From: Zopfochytrium polystomum
Lineage: Eukaryota; Chytridiomycota; Chytridiomycetes; Chytridiales; Chytridiaceae
Assembly: GCA_025765615.1 (NCBI GenBank)
Contig: JAIVFJ010000019.1
Coordinates: forward strand, 372,001 to 436,000
Reading direction: 5' to 3'
DNA: 64,000 nt
How positions within the stretch are numbered: the stretch's first letter is position 1; every line of letters starts with the position of its first letter. The position numbers and the translations under genes are program-made. The notes under the pieces were generated by a model. It ran no database searches. It was given only the letters and a program-made list of their open reading frames with translations, and had not been told where the DNA came from. Of this stretch, positions 34,265-44,337 are shown piece by piece.

Positions 34265-36258
34265 ATGGACATCACGGCTGCTTTCCACGCCGCGCTGGCC
34301 GCGTCCTCATCGTCCTCATCGTCCTCAAACCCCCCACGGTGCCGCCGCAATCCGCGACCAATCCCCTCGCCGTCATCTCCGCGATGATCGCCCCGACGCG
34401 CACCCCGCCGGCGCTAAAAGCAACGCAATAACCACCACCGCCGGCAAGAACCTCTTCGCCGCCGACTCCCGAGCATGGAAAGACCCGTTCGCAAAGGAGG
34501 CCGCCCTCATGGTTTGGGTTGCTTTTAAGCCGCGGGGGGGTCTGCCAGCCTCGGTCACCTTGGCGGTTGATGCTTACCGTCTGCGCTGCAATTCCACCGT
34601 TCCCTCCGCCCCCCCATGCGGCCGCCCCAACCGCACCTCAACCGCCCCCCCCTCTCCAACTCAGGCCGGCCAGATCGTCCACTTCAACGCGTTCTTGAAT
34701 CGCTGCCGTCCGCTGTACGTGGACGCTTTCCGGCATTCCACCTCGCGGCGGCCCGGCGCCGCCGGTGCCGGTGGGGCCCAACAGCCGTCGTCCGCCGCCA
34801 CCGCCGCCGATGCTGCCGCCCGCGACCAAGAGGTGTTTGGCCTTGACCCCTCGGCGCTGTCGAACATGTCGGATGCGCAGCGGGATCACGTCGACGCCGT
34901 GTCAAAGGCTTTCATCGAAGGCTGCTTGCAGCGCATCAGCGCGATGGAGGCGGCTGCAAGTGAGAGACAGAGAGATGAGAAGGGGGCTAAGCGCCCCTTA
35001 CTGTCGCGTAACAATTGCTCCCTCCGACGAAAAAAAAAAACAAAAAAAAACAACAACCACGAACGAAACAGAGGACCCAGGCTCGAAGCAGTTCGCCGCC
35101 GCCAACCCGGATGCCAAGCAGCAGCAGCAGACCTCTTTCTTTTCCCGCCTCTTTTCGTCCGCAGCATCGGAATCGTCTGCCCGTCACGACCAACTCATCA
35201 CCGATCATCGCACGTCCATCATTTGGCTCTTGACGCGATGGCTCATGGCCTCGTCGGCGCGCTTGAAGCAGATCCAGCTGAAGCGGCAGGACGTTGCGGC
35301 CCGGCGCCACGAAACGTTTGTGTTTTCGGCTCTTTTTCATTCTTCCTCACAAAAATCCACCATGACTAACGATGTGGGTTATTTTTTCTTTTTTTTTCAT
35401 CAAGTTACCTGAGCCTCTCCCCGTCAGCCGTAAAGCGCGACTCTGCGCCATCAACGACTGCCGCCACGGCGGCGGCGGCGGCGGCGGCTGGCGGTGGCAC
35501 CGTGAGAGACCCGGCAAGCTCGAACGCGTCCAGCCTCCTCCTCTCTTCCCTGTCCGACATCAAAGCGTCCGTCGGCCGCGTCGCCGTCACCGCCATCCAC
35601 GCGGCCTCGTCCCTCTCGAAAACGGCCCTTGACGTCGCTGCCACAACCACCACCACCTCCTCCTCTTCCTCCTCGTCTTCGTCGTCTTCCTCGTCTTCCG
35701 CGTCGCTTTCTGCAAACAGGGCCGCCGCCGCCGCCAGTGACGGCGACGCCGGAAACGACCCGTCGTCGTCGTCGTCGTCGTCATTTGCCGGCGGCTTGTC
35801 GTCGCTGGGATCACGGTTGGCTCGGGGCCTCGCGGGGGGAAGCGCGCGACAGAGCGAGACGGCGCGCGACGGGTGGGGTGGCGACGGCGACGAGCTGGAG
35901 GATCTCTTGTTGCGGGCGCCGGCGGCGGCTGCGTCCGGTGCAACAAAACCGGTACCGGTACCGGCTGCGGCGGCGCCGGGGGGTGGTGGTGGTGCACGGA
36001 AGCGCGTCCCGTGGGCGTCAAGTATCGGCGGCGCCGGTGGGTTGAATCTCGACGAGGACCGGCGGTTTGCGGCGTCGGCGGGGGGACCGGTTGTTGTTTC
36101 GGCGGAGCAGCGGCAGCTGCTGGAGGCGGAGAACGAGCAGCTGCTGGAGATGTTTGAGAGCGGGTTGGAGCAAGTCCGGTGCGTGTGTTTTGGGGGGGGT
36201 TTTTTTTTTGGGTTTTTTTTGTGTTCTCTGCCTCGCCTCACACACACACACACACACA

Positions 36259-36331
<73 letters not shown>

Positions 36332-36581
36332 ATCCTTGTTGTCGATCGGTGCACAGGAACGCGACGCAGTCGATCCAAGAGATCTCTGACATGCAGACGC
36401 AAATGTCGTTCCACCTGCAGAGCCAGGAAAAGATGATTGAGCAGCTGCACGAGGACGCGGTGGTGGCCACAAACTCGGTCGAGGCCGCCAACTCGTACCT
36501 CCAGAACGCAAAGAAGCTTTTTGGCGACGCCCGGCTGTGGCTGCTGGTGTTTTTCTTGACGGCGTCGGTGAGTGCTCGAGG

Positions 36582-36659
<78 letters not shown>

Positions 36660-36813
36660 GTGTGTTGCCCATTTCCTTCCCACTGATATGACACATCACA
36701 CATTCGTGTGGGGGCGCATTTCAACGCACCTCGCGACCCGCGCATCTTTTTCTCTTGCAAACACACACCACACACAGTTTGTGCTGCTCTTTCTGGACTA
36801 CTACTACTCGTGA
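34265..36813 (+). CDS. STX18: Syntaxin-18/Ufe1-type ER t-SNARE
   Basis: Syntaxin 18 (Ufe1) is the Qa-SNARE of the ER for retrograde Golgi-to-ER fusion. Exons: 34265-34511, 34665-34959, 35081-35315, 35405-36178, 36357-36567, 36778-36813. The start MDITAAF resembles the family N-terminus. A helical domain follows (HFNAFLNRCRPLYVDAF; then HRTSIIWLLTRWL). The SNARE helix runs from LLEAENEQLLEMF to LHEDAVVATNSVEAAN, with the expected central Gln at about residue 540. The protein ends in a tail anchor, WLLVFFLTASFVLLFLDYYYS, very close to the family pattern. One C must be dropped from the six-C run at 34330-34335 to join the N-terminus, giving about 598 aa. The first intron has a weak GTTTGG donor and is a multiple of three, so retention is possible. 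A Ser/Ala/Gly-rich linker makes it longer than animal homologues. Confidence 0.88.
36240..36332. repeat. (CA)n-(CT)n microsatellite inside a syntaxin intron
   Basis: CA repeats followed by about 60 bases of CT repeats, ending about 24 bases before the acceptor at 36356; the CT tract may serve as the polypyrimidine tract. Confidence 0.9.
36582..36665. repeat. (TG)n microsatellite inside a syntaxin intron
   Basis: About 40 TG units with rare GG or GC interruptions, starting about 14 bases after the donor of the last intron. Confidence 0.9.
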
Positions 36814-37110
36814 ACCGGAGGGGACTGCCTGCCCGCCCGCCCGATTTGATTCGCGAATTCGCATGGATTATTGGCCCATCGCGCTCGAAGTGTCGTGGGG
36901 ACAAGGGTTGATGATTTTGAAATTTTTTTTTCTTTTTTTTTTTTTTCGGTCGCTGGAAAATTTAGAAAATGGGAATGATTGCGGAAAATACAGAATATCC
37001 GCCGGCGGGCGACGTTCACGCTCCCTGTTGGATGGAAGAACCAAATAATCCGGGACTGAGTGACGTCGAAGAGGATCCGGCACAACCAACACACACACAC
37101 ACACACACAC

Positions 37111-37186
<76 letters not shown>

Positions 37187-37226
37187 GCCGCAGACAGCCA
37201 GCCCAAACTTTTTCAAACAGACAGAC
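36814..37226. other. Intergenic, with (CA)n-(GA)n tract
   Basis: Syntaxin 3' flank and phosphatase promoter region. A CA tract (37090-37110) runs into a (GA)n tract (37112-37183) that ends about 43 bases before the start codon. Confidence 0.5.
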
Positions 37227-37707
37227 ATGACGACCGCACCAGCAGCGACGACGATCCCAGCAGCGGCAGCACCATCAGCGGCGGCGACGGCAGCACGCGC
37301 CGGCGAGGCCGCCGCCGCCGCGCCCTCTTCTCCTTCTTGGGCGGAAGCGCACTCCGCAGCCAACGGGTCCGGCTACCATGGTGGTAAGCTTGCGCCCCCC
37401 CAACGCCCCCCCCCCCCCCCCCCCCCCCATCACCCATCTCTCAAGTCGACGTGGACACGAGCAAGTCGTTTGGGAGGGCCGGTGCTTGAGAACCGAAATA
37501 TCCAAAAAAACAAAAAACAAAAAAAAAAAAAAAACCAGGAAAGAAAGGGAGATGGCGGCGCCCCGCGCGCTCGTACGGCCCCGCCTCCTGGTTTCCACCC
37601 ACCCTAACCACCCTCCCCTAACTCCCTCCACCACCACCCCTCAAAGGCGCACGGGGTGCCCCTTTTTTTTTTTTTTTTTTTTTTTTTTGTAAATGTTCTT
37701 GACAACA

Positions 37708-37739
<32 letters not shown>

Positions 37740-39198
37740 AACAATAAACAAACGCACGCAGACGAAGAAACAGAAACGAAATCAAAAGCAAAGAAGAAGC
37801 CGCTCCTCGTCGCCCTCGACTTTGACTACACCGTCGTCGACAGCGACAGCGACCACTGGGTGCTCGAGACGCTGGCGCCGCGCATGAAGGAGATGGTGAG
37901 GCGCGCGCGATGTGACTGTCTGTGTGTGTGGGATTGTTCGGGGGTGGCTTTTTTTTTTTTTTGGATGGGTGCCGGAAAGCGTGTGAGTGGGATCGTTTTT
38001 TCGTTTTGCTGATTTTGCCCCTCCTTCCGTTTTGTTTTTCGGCAGATTCGGGAGGTATAAGCAGAGCGACTTCCGACGGAAGGTTTGAAGCTTACCCGAA
38101 ATTGTCCCCTTCCTTTTTTTCTTTTTTTTTTTTGGTTTGCCCTTTCTTCAGCTCACAAAAACGATGCAGTGGACCGACTTGGTGGTAAGCGTTGCGTGCT
38201 TGTGTGCGGTGCGGATGTTCGTGGGAGGTCGGTCGAGGCGAGGCGAGGCGAGGGGGAGTGAATGGGGTATTTGAGAAAATTTCTGACCCCCGACCGTTGT
38301 TCGACGTAGGATCACTGTCTCGGCAAGCTCCACGAAGAGGATCACGTCACTCGACAGCAGCTGGTCGACACCCTCGCCACCATCCCGTTTGTAACTGTCG
38401 AAAAAAAACATCTGCTTTGATGCCACACGAAGGAGGCCTCCGTTTTCGCTGACCATCCCTCTCCCGCTCTCCTCCTTGTTTTTAAACCCATTTTTGCGCT
38501 GCGCAGAGCCCCGCGATGCTCGAGGTGTTTCAGTTGGTCAAATCCGTCGGCGGCGACATCATTATCATTTCGGACGCAAACACGTTTTTCATTGAGGAGA
38601 TTCTAAAGGTGAGGTTTGTTTTATGTTTTCTTTTTTTTTTTTTTTTTTTTTTTTTTGCAATGTTTCCTCAAAATTCCCCTGCTCAAACCAAAAAAACGCA
38701 AGGCGAAAAACGCGCGGCAGTACGTCTCGGAGATTGTCACGAACCCTTGCGCGTTCGACGACGCCGGTCGGCTGCGCGTGCGCCGGAGAGTCACGTCGCC
38801 GCCGCACGGATGCGATCTCCTCTGCGCCGTGAATCTGTGCAAAGGTGGTTTTGATCGAGCTTTTGCTTTCTTTTCATTCTTTTCAACACACGATCCCCCT
38901 TTACACACACAAAAAAGGCAAAGAGCTGATCCCGCGCATGCAAAACTACGCGCGCGTCCTCTACGGCGGCGACGGCCGCAACGACTACTGCCCCGCGACC
39001 CGCCTGAGCCCGTCCGACTTTGCCCTCTTCCGCCGGGGGCACTCGCTCGAGGCCGCCCTCGCCCGCGAGCCGGCGCGCATCGAGCGCGTCAAGGCGCAGG
39101 TCGTTTGGTGGGACGAGGCGCCGGATCTGCTGGCCGCCGTGAGGCGGATTGTTGCTGCGGAGAAGGAGAAGGAGAAGGCGGCGGCGTCGCACTTTTGA
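37227..39198 (+). CDS. PHOSPHO-family HAD phosphatase
   Basis: PHOSPHO1/2-type enzymes dephosphorylate small substrates such as phosphoethanolamine, phosphocholine or pyridoxal phosphate. Exons: 37227-37383, 37762-37895, 38046-38082, 38152-38184, 38310-38390, 38507-38608, 38703-38844, 38918-39198. HAD motif I is LDFDYTVVD (nucleophile D72, acid D74), motif II is IIIISDANTFFIEEIL, and motif IV is YGGDGRNDYCP. Family-specific features are NPCAFDDAGRL and a cysteine-containing NLCKG segment. Exon 3 is 37 nt between two phase-0 introns, so one base of GGG at 38050-38052 is extra; without it the product is about 321 aa. The first ~50 residues are an Ala-rich extension. Which substrate is used cannot be read from sequence. 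Confidence 0.88.
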
Positions 39199-41102
39199 AG
39201 GAGGTGGTTTTGGTTTTTGTGGTGCACGCGCGCGTGCGTGGTGCGGGGCCGTGGTCTGCGGGACAGTTTTGCTTTCTTCAAAAGGACTCTTTTTTTTTTT
39301 TTTTCTTTTTTTTTTTCTCGTGCTTTCTCGCCTTCTTGTGAGACTTTGTTCTTGGCATTTTTTTTTTTTCCTTTTCATATTCCATCTGTCCAGGCGTCTC
39401 CCTCCGACAATTTTTTTTTTTTTTTTTTTTTGCGTTTTTGCTCCGATGTTTTTTGATCTTAATAGACGGGCTGGTTACACCAATGTTTACTCGTGTAGCG
39501 TTCCAAACTCGTCAGAGATTTGCCCGGGAGCACGGCTGCGACATGATATAATGTCGCTGCATTACTTAGAGACATGTTATCGTGTCGCAGCCTTCAAGGC
39601 TTCTCACAAATGAGATTGGAAGTATTAATACAAGACTAGTGAAACGCCCGTGGGCCATAAAACATCATGACATTAGCGGGGACGACAAAAGAACGAACCA
39701 CGCGAGAACATCAAAAAAACTCACGGAAAACTCACAAAAAATTGTCAAAATGTGCAAAGTAGTTTCTTGTGGGTGGCTTTGAAACGGATCCGTACAGATC
39801 AAAACGCAAAGCTTGCGAAATGACAGTTTGGTCGGGTGTTAACGTGTAACTGGAGGGAGCGTTTTTGAGAGACACCAGCCCACCAAAACGATGCCGGCGG
39901 CCAAGGCCCGTGTCCGGCATAACCGAGCTGCCCATCGTGACACAGAATCCAAGAATGGAAGTGGCTTTGAGGACAACCTGTTAGCCGTTCAAATGAGGCT
40001 TTTTTTTTTTTTTAAGTATGAGAGACAGCACATGATCTGCGTTTGGCTGCGGGTGTTTTTGCTTCAAAGAGAGTCGCCTTTGGAAAGGCCCCAGCACCAA
40101 TGAGTTTGTGTTTCTTCCAACCACCAGTGAAAAAAGCTTGCCCACGAATTCCACCCAATTCCAGGCAATGAAGTTCCCTTTTTCTCTCGCTCTTTGCAGC
40201 AAGGTTTTTGGCAGTAAGCTGCAAGTGAGTCTTTGCTCACCAATTTGTTGTTGGTTGGATGTGGAGAGCTACCGACAGACAGCTTATATCTTGTCTTTTT
40301 TAACGGAGTATACTGGGCTCACCTGTGACCTGTCTTGCGCCTGTTGGAGGTCGAACTGTGGGTCAACATGGGAAGCAAACAGACAAAGTTCGTCAGTCTC
40401 TTTCGCAATGCGGGACTTATTTATTATCAAAATCCCTTTGATTTCACCGCAGTACTTTCGAGTTCATTGAAAAATAGTGAGGTGGAGTGGTGACGTAGGC
40501 GGGCATATCGTCCTCCGCAAACTTGTCAAGCAACAACGCCTTCATGGCGGCGACTGAAGAGGGTGGAGCGCACAAGTGTGTGCACTGCGCAGCGCCAACT
40601 GGGTTGAACAACACAAGTTTCCCCAAACCAATTCATATTATACATGACAGTGCGGATCGTAACAGAAGAAACTGGTATCTATTCTCAATCACCAGGGCGG
40701 TGGTGTGCCATCATTGCTAGTTTTGCTGAGGAGGACGTGGAGTGAAAGAAACAGCAATCTGCGAAAAGGGGAAAATTTGCAAGCCCACTCTGATCGATTG
40801 GTGCTCCAACAAGATCCAAAATATATATTCGAGCAATCTGGGACAATGCATGCTGTTTTGGGTACATTCTGGACCGAGAAACCTGACAATGCAATGCACT
40901 TAGGATCGCCATTGAAGAAATAATAAGGATGTACCTTCCTGTAAAAAATTTTGAAACACTAAAACCTGCAAAATCAAAAGAAAACTTTGTGTATTGGCAG
41001 GGAAATAGTGAAGATTCTGCAGTGGAGATGTTGAAAAAATTGAAAGAAAGAATTTGATAAGGGTCAACTAAATGTGACAAGATAGCATGAGCACAAAAAC
41101 AT
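39199..41102. other. Intergenic, no confident gene
   Basis: T-rich tracts up to about 39430 (probable 3' UTR), then AT-rich DNA. A minus-strand exon-like piece (40447-40626) is listed separately. A near-palindromic 'GCTGCGACATGATATAATGTCGCTGC' type sequence lies at 39534-39560, with a second related CGACA/TGTCG pair near 39570-39590. Confidence 0.35.
40447..40626 (-). other. Possible exon of an unrecognised or decayed minus-strand gene
   Basis: A short minus-strand frame has protein-like composition (AAMKALLLDKFAEDDMPAY, then TTPPHYFSMNSKVL). A second candidate segment downstream on the same strand (about 40440-40330, SRIAKETDELCLFASHVD) is followed by a GTGAGC donor-like site. I cannot identify a family or assemble a complete gene. 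Confidence 0.25.
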
Positions 41103-41712
41103 CTACTTTATCAGTTTGCCAAACAACCGAGCAGTAACAGAAATATTTGGAGACACCTGGCTTTTCAGGAACTTCGGAATGTCACCATGTCCATTTCTTT
41201 TGGCAATATCAGAAGATCTTTCACCATTTGAGGTGACAGCAGAGGCATTTGCATTCTCAATGACAAACCACCTTACAACTTCCAAATGGCCGTTCTGAGC
41301 AGCAATATGGAGTGGTGTCCACTTATCCACTTCCTCGGCATTCACATTGCACCCTGATTGACCAACCACTTCACACCTTCCAAATGTCCATTATGAGATG
41401 CAAAGTGCAGTGGAGTCCATTTGTCCTTACTCTCAGCATTCACATTGGCTCCCTGCAGCACAATCCACTTCACAATTTCCAAATGGCCATTTTGAGATGC
41501 AATGTGGAGTGCGGTCCACTTATCCTTGTTCTCAGCATTGATATTGGCATCCTGCAGCACCAACCATTTCACAACCTCCAGGTGGCCGTTCTGAGATGCC
41601 AAATGGAGAGATGTTGACTTGTTGTTGTTCCCATCATTCAAATCGGCACCTTGTTGCACCAGCCACTTCACAACTTCCAAATGGCCAGTGTGCGATGCAA
41701 TGTGGAGTGTGT
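41103..41712 (-). pseudogene. Ankyrin-repeat gene fragment, frameshifted
   Basis: Minus-strand sequence encodes about six ankyrin repeats (LHIASHTGHLEVVKWL, TSLHLASQNGHLEVVKWL, and so on) ending in a TAA at 41103-41105. The frame breaks near 41345: a GCAATG where the repeat consensus expects one more A, so the last repeat and C-terminus (WTPLHIAAQNGHLEVVRWF to LFGKLIK) are in another frame. There is no start codon of its own; at its 5' end the sequence joins directly to a copia LTR near 41712. It is therefore a 5'-truncated gene left beside the element. It may be transcribed from the LTR. The repeats differ from those of the TIR-kinase gene. Confidence 0.7.
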
Positions 41713-41894
41713 TGACACTGTGTTTCCGTTCCACATAATACTGAAGTATTTGTCATCAGCGCAAGCCCGCGCCCAGGTCTGCATTGGCAGTGGCTCGCTC
41801 TCCCATGGGCATTGTGAGAACGATAACTGACAGTCACAATAGGTTCGGGTCCGTCTTGTGCCTCTTGCTGCTAACCAGTCAGTTCCGCCTAACA
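41713..41894 (-). mobile_element. Truncated 3' LTR of the copia remnant
   Basis: On the minus strand it starts TGTTAGGCGGAACTGACTGG directly after a G-rich polypurine tract (GCAGGGGGG), the normal position for a 3' LTR. It aligns with the solo LTR at 13796 through GTGTCAAC and then ends abruptly at ankyrin-coding sequence. Confidence 0.7.
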
Positions 41895-43225
41895 CCCCCC
41901 TGCACGATGGCCATGGTGTAGCACCTGTTATGCAAAGCGTGCGTAAGCGTCGGAGGCTTCGACCGAAATGGTGTTCCAAAGGTCAGAGTGGGGTCAGAGG
42001 CCAAGTAGTGAGGTTAGTTGCTGGTGTTGAGAAGTCGAGAGTGGTTTTGTGAGAATGTCTACGATCTGGTCGCTTGTTGGTATGTAGCGTACAGTGATCT
42101 CTCAAGTGGCTACGCCTTGTCGGAGGAAATGAGCACGAATGTCAATGTATTTTGTGCGAGCATGTGTGAGAGGGTTGAGCACTAGTGCAATTGCAGATTG
42201 ATTGTCCTCGAGGATTGGTAGTGGCTGCTGTGCGGGGAGTTGCAACTCTGATAATACGGCTAGGAGCCATTGTGCTTCTTGGAAGGCTTCAGAAAGTGAG
42301 TAGTATTCTGCTTCCGTGGAGGATAGCAATACTTGATGTTGTTTGCGTGAGACCCAAGAGACAGTGGCGCCCATGAGGAAGAAGACATATCTGGTGCGTG
42401 ATGTGCAGTCTCCAGGTTCGCCCTCATAGGATGCATCAACGTATGCAGCTGGTTCAAGGGCGTTGTTTGTGAAGAGCTGTAGCGGCTTGTGGCTTTGCCT
42501 GTAGAATAATCCGTAATCCCAGGTGCCTCAGAGGTAACGAAGCAGGCGGCGAAGTGCATTGCGATGGCACTGGCGTGGCTTCAGTTGGAACTGGGAGAGT
42601 ACATTTGTTGCAAATGGGATATCTGGTCGAGTTTGTGTTGTGAGGTATTGAATTTTCATGAGTGTGGATCGATACCAGCTTGAGTTGCTCTCACTGAGTT
42701 CAATTGACGTTTCGTCATACATAAAGGTGATAGACATTGGAGTTGATGCAATGTCAAGGTCGTCCCACATTTTCTCTTCAGTGAGAATTGTCCTGGTGTA
42801 TTCGTCTAGGCCCATCCAAATGCCTTCGGAGTTGCGCTCAAGGTGGATGCGAATCACTTGGCTGACAGTGGTTTCCTCAAGAGACATGCTGTACTCAGCG
42901 CGAAAGGCATCCTCAATTTTTGCGACAAGAGCTGGGGTGTTGGCCATGACATTGATGTTGTCGACAAAGACAAAGATGATTTCAAACGTTTGCTGCTGAG
43001 AGTCTACTCGAAAGAAGAGGCAGGGCTCAGCAAGAGATTGATTGAAGCTGAGTTTCTCAACAATGAACTTGCGAAGGGTCAGGAACCAGTTTCGTCCAGA
43101 TTGAGTCCATAAAGGCTCTTGAGGAGTTTGCAGAATAGTTTCTTTCCATCTGGAGTGAATTGCTCGTGGCCTTTTGGTGGGTGCATGTAGATGACTTCTT
43201 TGAGAAAAGCCTACAGCGAAGGTTG
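41895..43225 (-). mobile_element. Ty1/copia retrotransposon pol remnant (RT and RNase H)
   Basis: Reading the minus strand there is, in order, a reverse-transcriptase segment (EVIYMHPPKGHEQF, CKLLKSLYGL, then NWFLTLRKFIVEKLSF), the active-site region reading FVFVDNIN where YVDD-like is expected, the conserved TRPDI-FA segment, and RNase H (LSSTEAEYYSLSEA, DNQSAIAL, ARTKYIDIRAHFLR). The copy is dead: a frameshift after KSLYGL, an altered catalytic Asp, and an in-frame TGA just before GTWDYGLFY. The 5' part (gag, protease, integrase, 5' LTR) is missing. Confidence 0.88.
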
Positions 43226-44337
43226 GGTTTTCGGTTGTGTTTCACGGTTTCCAAGATCTTCTTGTGGTGGGGCACTCGTAGAACGAAACTGGCCAACATG
43301 AAGAGCACTCGACCGCCTCGTCAGGGCTGGCATCGAAGTAGTGCCGTGGAGCTTGCCCGCAGGAAGCCTTCTAACTCTTCTCGCAATGAGAACGTGAGCA
43401 GCCGCGGGTGAAAGAAAGGCGACTTTATCTCTATTAGTTTCCGTGGAAGTAGAATACGAGAGAGCGGTGGGGATACAAGAACGAGGCTCGTTACGGTCAG
43501 GTACGAGCAGATCAAAAGGTTGGGAAGCGATCGAGCCAGGGTTTTCTTTTTTTTTCGACCCACTGAGTATATGGCCGCGAGATGAGGGGCAGAGAAAAGG
43601 AATGTGAGAGGGGTTGAATGTTTGGCAAGCCGAAAGGAAGGTTGAGCTTTGGTAATACAGGGAGAAGTACAAAAGAAAAAGTGACGGATCGAGGTGAGGG
43701 GAACAGCGACACGGCCCACTGGAACACAGCAAATTCCTATCCCGGATGAGTAGCGCTCCCGTCTTGTGGCATGGACGGCTTTATTTGTGCATGATCGACA
43801 ACACCGCTGCACGCCCGCTTCAACCCAGAATGGCGATTGCTTCCGCTTTGCATTCCCCTTGATTTTTAGCAGCGACAGACTCGCCCTTCATCCAACACAG
43901 TCACACCGACTCACACATGAACGAGGTACACCCCATCGCAGCGGGGGCCCCCCCCCCCGCTTCTTCCCATGGTGCACACAGCCTCTGCACTTTTCACTTT
44001 GAAGCCCAGATCAAAATGCAATCTGCGTTGTGCTCTCTCTCTTTCTTAGTTAATATTTATCAATGTCAGCCGCGAACTGGGTCCCCTCGCTCAAGCAACA
44101 CGTTGTGAACATCGCGAACAGCTGTTTCGGACTTTTTGACAAGGGGCATGAAGAGTACGCGAGACAGACGAAGGCAAGCAGGGGGAAGGGCGGGCACGCC
44201 GGACAGACAGAGAGACAGAGAGACAGAGAGACAGACCGCGGGCAAATAGCCAAACATCTGCGAGACAGTGACCACCACCAACACCGCCGCCTCGACCGCC
44301 GCCGTCCTTCCCACTTCGCTGACCAGAACCCCTTGCG
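43226..44337. other. Intergenic, upstream of the J-domain gene
   Basis: No supported gene. It contains a poly-T near 43543 and a C run at 43948-43958. A frame open from about 44063 to 44337 on the plus strand lacks domain similarity and is probably 5' UTR. Confidence 0.4.

Noticed and set aside
35405..36904. Long minus-strand frame opposite the syntaxin gene
   Set aside because: It crosses syntaxin introns and microsatellites and has no domain; the plus strand gives clear SNARE sequence.
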